Assembly (NCBI GenBank): GCA_902764045.1
Contig: CACWUI010000021.1
Coordinates: forward strand, 7,414-20,878
Length of the DNA stretch: 13,465 nucleotides
Origin: an uncultured Lachnospiraceae bacterium
Lineage (GTDB): Bacteria > Bacillota > Clostridia > Lachnospirales > Lachnospiraceae
Direction: 5' to 3'
Part shown: positions 11,848 to 13,465 of the stretch, piece by piece
How positions within the stretch are numbered: the first letter of the stretch is position 1
How the letters are laid out: each line of letters starts with the position of its first letter
Position numbers and translations under genes: made by a program
The notes under the pieces: generated by a model
The model's database searches: none
The model's input: only the letters and a program-made list of their open reading frames with translations
Told to the model about the DNA's origin: nothing

Positions 11848-13465
11848 TCACATGCGTGCCGGACATAAAAAGGGCGGGTTCGGAAACCCCATAGCCGGAG
11901 CAAACGGTGAAAAAGCCAGGGATTTCAAAGGGTCTCTGGGTAAGCTGGTGAAATACATGCGTGGCTACATGGTGGCAGTCATCATTGCCATGGCCTGCTC
12001 AGGTGTAAGCTCTATATTCTTTGTTATAGGACCCAAGAAAATGGGAAGCGCCACTACCATCCTTGCAAACGGCATCATGGCAAAGATAAATGGTGACGGT
12101 TTTATAGACATGCCTGCTATCGGCTATGTGTTGATAATCACCATCATAATCTATGTCATCGGCGCCCTGTTTATGATGGTCCAGTCCCTGATAATGGCAT
12201 GGGTTACCCAGAAGGTGGCATTTAACTTAAGGCGTGATATTTCTGAAAAGATAAACCGCATGCCTCTCGGATACTTCGAGAGCAAGGCTACGGGAGACGT
12301 GCTCTCCACGGTGACAAATGACGTGGATACCATTGGCCAGTCCTTAAGCCAGACCTTTACCACCATCATTCTGTCACTGACCACGGTGATAGGTGTGCTT
12401 ATCATGATGCTTACCATTTCACCCCTGATGACCCTTATCGCAGTGGTGATGCTGCCCCTTTCCATGGGGCTTATCGCGCTGACTGTTAAGAAGTCACAGA
12501 AGTTTTTCGATGCCCAGCAGAAGCATCTGGGCGTTTTAAACGGTCAGGTGGAGGAAAATTACGGCGGGCATCTGGTGGTAAAGGCCTTTAACCGTGAGGA
12601 AAAGGCTACCGAGGATTTCACCCGTGAAAATGAGATAATGTACGACTCCGCCTGGAAGTCCCAGTTTTTATCCGGACTGATGCAGCCTATTATGATGGCG
12701 ATAGGAAACTTAGCCTATGTGGCAGTGGCCATCATCGGCGGGATCCTGGCGGTTAAAAGCGTTATCACCATAGGTGACATTCAGGCTTTTATCCAGTATG
12801 TAAGAAGCTTTTCCCAGCCCATTCAGCAGTTTGCCCAGGTGGTAAACCAGCTGCAGTCTATGGCGGCGGCATCCGAGAGGGTGTTTGAATTTCTGGAGGA
12901 GCCTGAGGAGGATCATTCCGGCGAATCCGTCAGTCTTCCCGAAAACATTGAAGGTCGTGTGGAATTTGAAAATGTGGAATTCGGATATGACCCGGATCAG
13001 ATCATTTTGAAAAATGTTTCATTTACCGCGCATCCTCACAATAAGATCGCCATAGTAGGGCCTACGGGTTCGGGAAAGACCACGGTTGTGAAGCTTCTTA
13101 TGCGTTTTTATGACGTGAATTCCGGCACTATTAAGATAGATGGTGTGGATATAAGCCGGGTAAACAGAAGAAAGCTGCGCCGGGCATTTGCCATGGTGCT
13201 TCAGGATACGTGGCTCTTTAACGGCACGATTATGGAAAATATCAGGTACGGCAGACCGGATGCAACGGATGAAGAGGTTATCGAAGCGGCAAAGGCGGCC
13301 AGAGCTCACAGCTTTATCGAAACCCTCCCCGGGGGATATAACATGGAGCTGAATGAAGAAGCTACAAATGTGTCCCAGGGACAGAAACAGCTTATTACCA
13401 TCGCCAGGGCGATCCTTGCGGACCGTAAGATGCTGATACTGGATGAGGCTACATCCTCGGTGGAT
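11840..13465 (+). CDS. ABC exporter subunit B, permease-ATPase with intact catalytic Glu (3' end missing)
   Basis: 542 codons are visible and open to the window edge; the switch-His region and C-terminus are missing. It starts at ATG 11840 inside the end of subunit A (shared ATGTCTGA), with a G-rich ribosome site at 11825-11829. A cytosolic, Gly/Lys-rich N-terminal stretch of about 40 residues precedes six membrane helices (first near 43-62). There is no large extracellular insertion comparable to that of subunit A, only a moderate one near 70-90. ATPase motifs: Walker A GPTGSGKT (407-414), Q-loop Gln455, signature VSQGQ (511-515; Gln replaces the usual first Gly), Walker B MLILDE with Asp535 and catalytic Glu536. 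It should provide the active ATP site using subunit A's VSGGQ signature. Co-translation with subunit A fits a stoichiometric heterodimer. Confidence 0.9.
   Translation, partial: MSDHMRAGHKKGGFGNPIAGANGEKARDFKGSLGKLVKYMRGYMVAVIIAMACSGVSSIFFVIGPKKMGSATTILANGIMAKINGDGFIDMPAIGYVLIITIIIYVIGALFMMVQSLIMAWVTQKVAFNLRRDISEKINRMPLGYFESKATGDVLSTVTNDVDTIGQSLSQTFTTIILSLTTVIGVLIMMLTISPLMTLIAVVMLPLSMGLIALTVKKSQKFFDAQQKHLGVLNGQVEENYGGHLVVKAFNREEKATEDFTRENEIMYDSAWKSQFLSGLMQPIMMAIGNLAYVAVAIIGGILAVKSVITIGDIQAFIQYVRSFSQPIQQFAQVVNQLQSMAAASERVFEFLEEPEEDHSGESVSLPENIEGRVEFENVEFGYDPDQIILKNVSFTAHPHNKIAIVGPTGSGKTTVVKLLMRFYDVNSGTIKIDGVDISRVNRRKLRRAFAMVLQDTWLFNGTIMENIRYGRPDATDEEVIEAAKAARAHSFIETLPGGYNMELNEEATNVSQGQKQLITIARAILADRKMLILDEATSSVD

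Noticed and set aside
1..13465. A mobile island or defence system linking these genes
   Set aside because: No integrase, transposase, terminal repeats, tRNA edge or nuclease/toxin genes were seen; the gene content is mostly housekeeping and transport in separate units.

Overview
The window looks like chromosomal DNA of a Gram-positive clostridium, most likely a Lachnospiraceae relative. This is inferred from the strong Shine-Dalgarno sites, the sigma-A promoters with 17-bp spacers, the mid-range base composition, a secreted protein with aromatic cell-wall-binding repeats, a short Orn/Lys/Arg decarboxylase next to a guanylate kinase-like gene, and a heterodimeric multidrug-type ABC exporter. 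There are no insertion sequences, phage genes, CRISPR arrays, rRNA or tRNA.

Layout. (1) 1-78: start of a leftward gene that leaves the window. It is divergent from (2) 302-1894: a secreted, cell-wall-anchored, C39-like papain-fold protein with an eight-copy 24-bp tandem repeat, preceded by a sigma-A promoter and an array of GTTACA-type direct repeats resembling WalR/PhoP boxes. (3) 1948-2029: a long two-tier hairpin plus U-tract that ends this unit. (4) 2093-4059: PLP-dependent Orn/Lys/Arg-type decarboxylase and guanylate kinase-like protein in one operon. (5) 4099-4521: minimal prepilin peptidase (A24), ending at a bidirectional terminator (4616-4648). (6) 4660-6177, minus strand: multidomain cytosolic protein with an EF-Tu domain-2-like barrel, one or two SseB-like domains and an acidic tail. 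It is divergent from (7) 6322-6609: a 95-residue Gly/Lys/Asp-rich protein with one EF-hand-like loop. (8) 6650-9567: a candidate 13-codon leader ORF, a Na/Pi cotransporter with PhoU-like tail, and an asparaginase. (9) 9616 to the right edge: both halves of a heterodimeric ABC exporter, genes overlapping by 8 nt, the second cut off just after its Walker B motif.

Most genes are housekeeping or transport functions and form several small independent units, not one obvious system. The least explained parts are the EF-Tu-like/SseB protein with its divergent EF-hand mini-protein, the two promoters placed so that transcripts would begin at the start codon (leaderless mRNAs) of the decarboxylase and prepilin peptidase, the short overlapping leader ORF before the phosphate transporter, and the regulatory repeats before the secreted C39-like protein. 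All functions are read from motifs; no database search was run.
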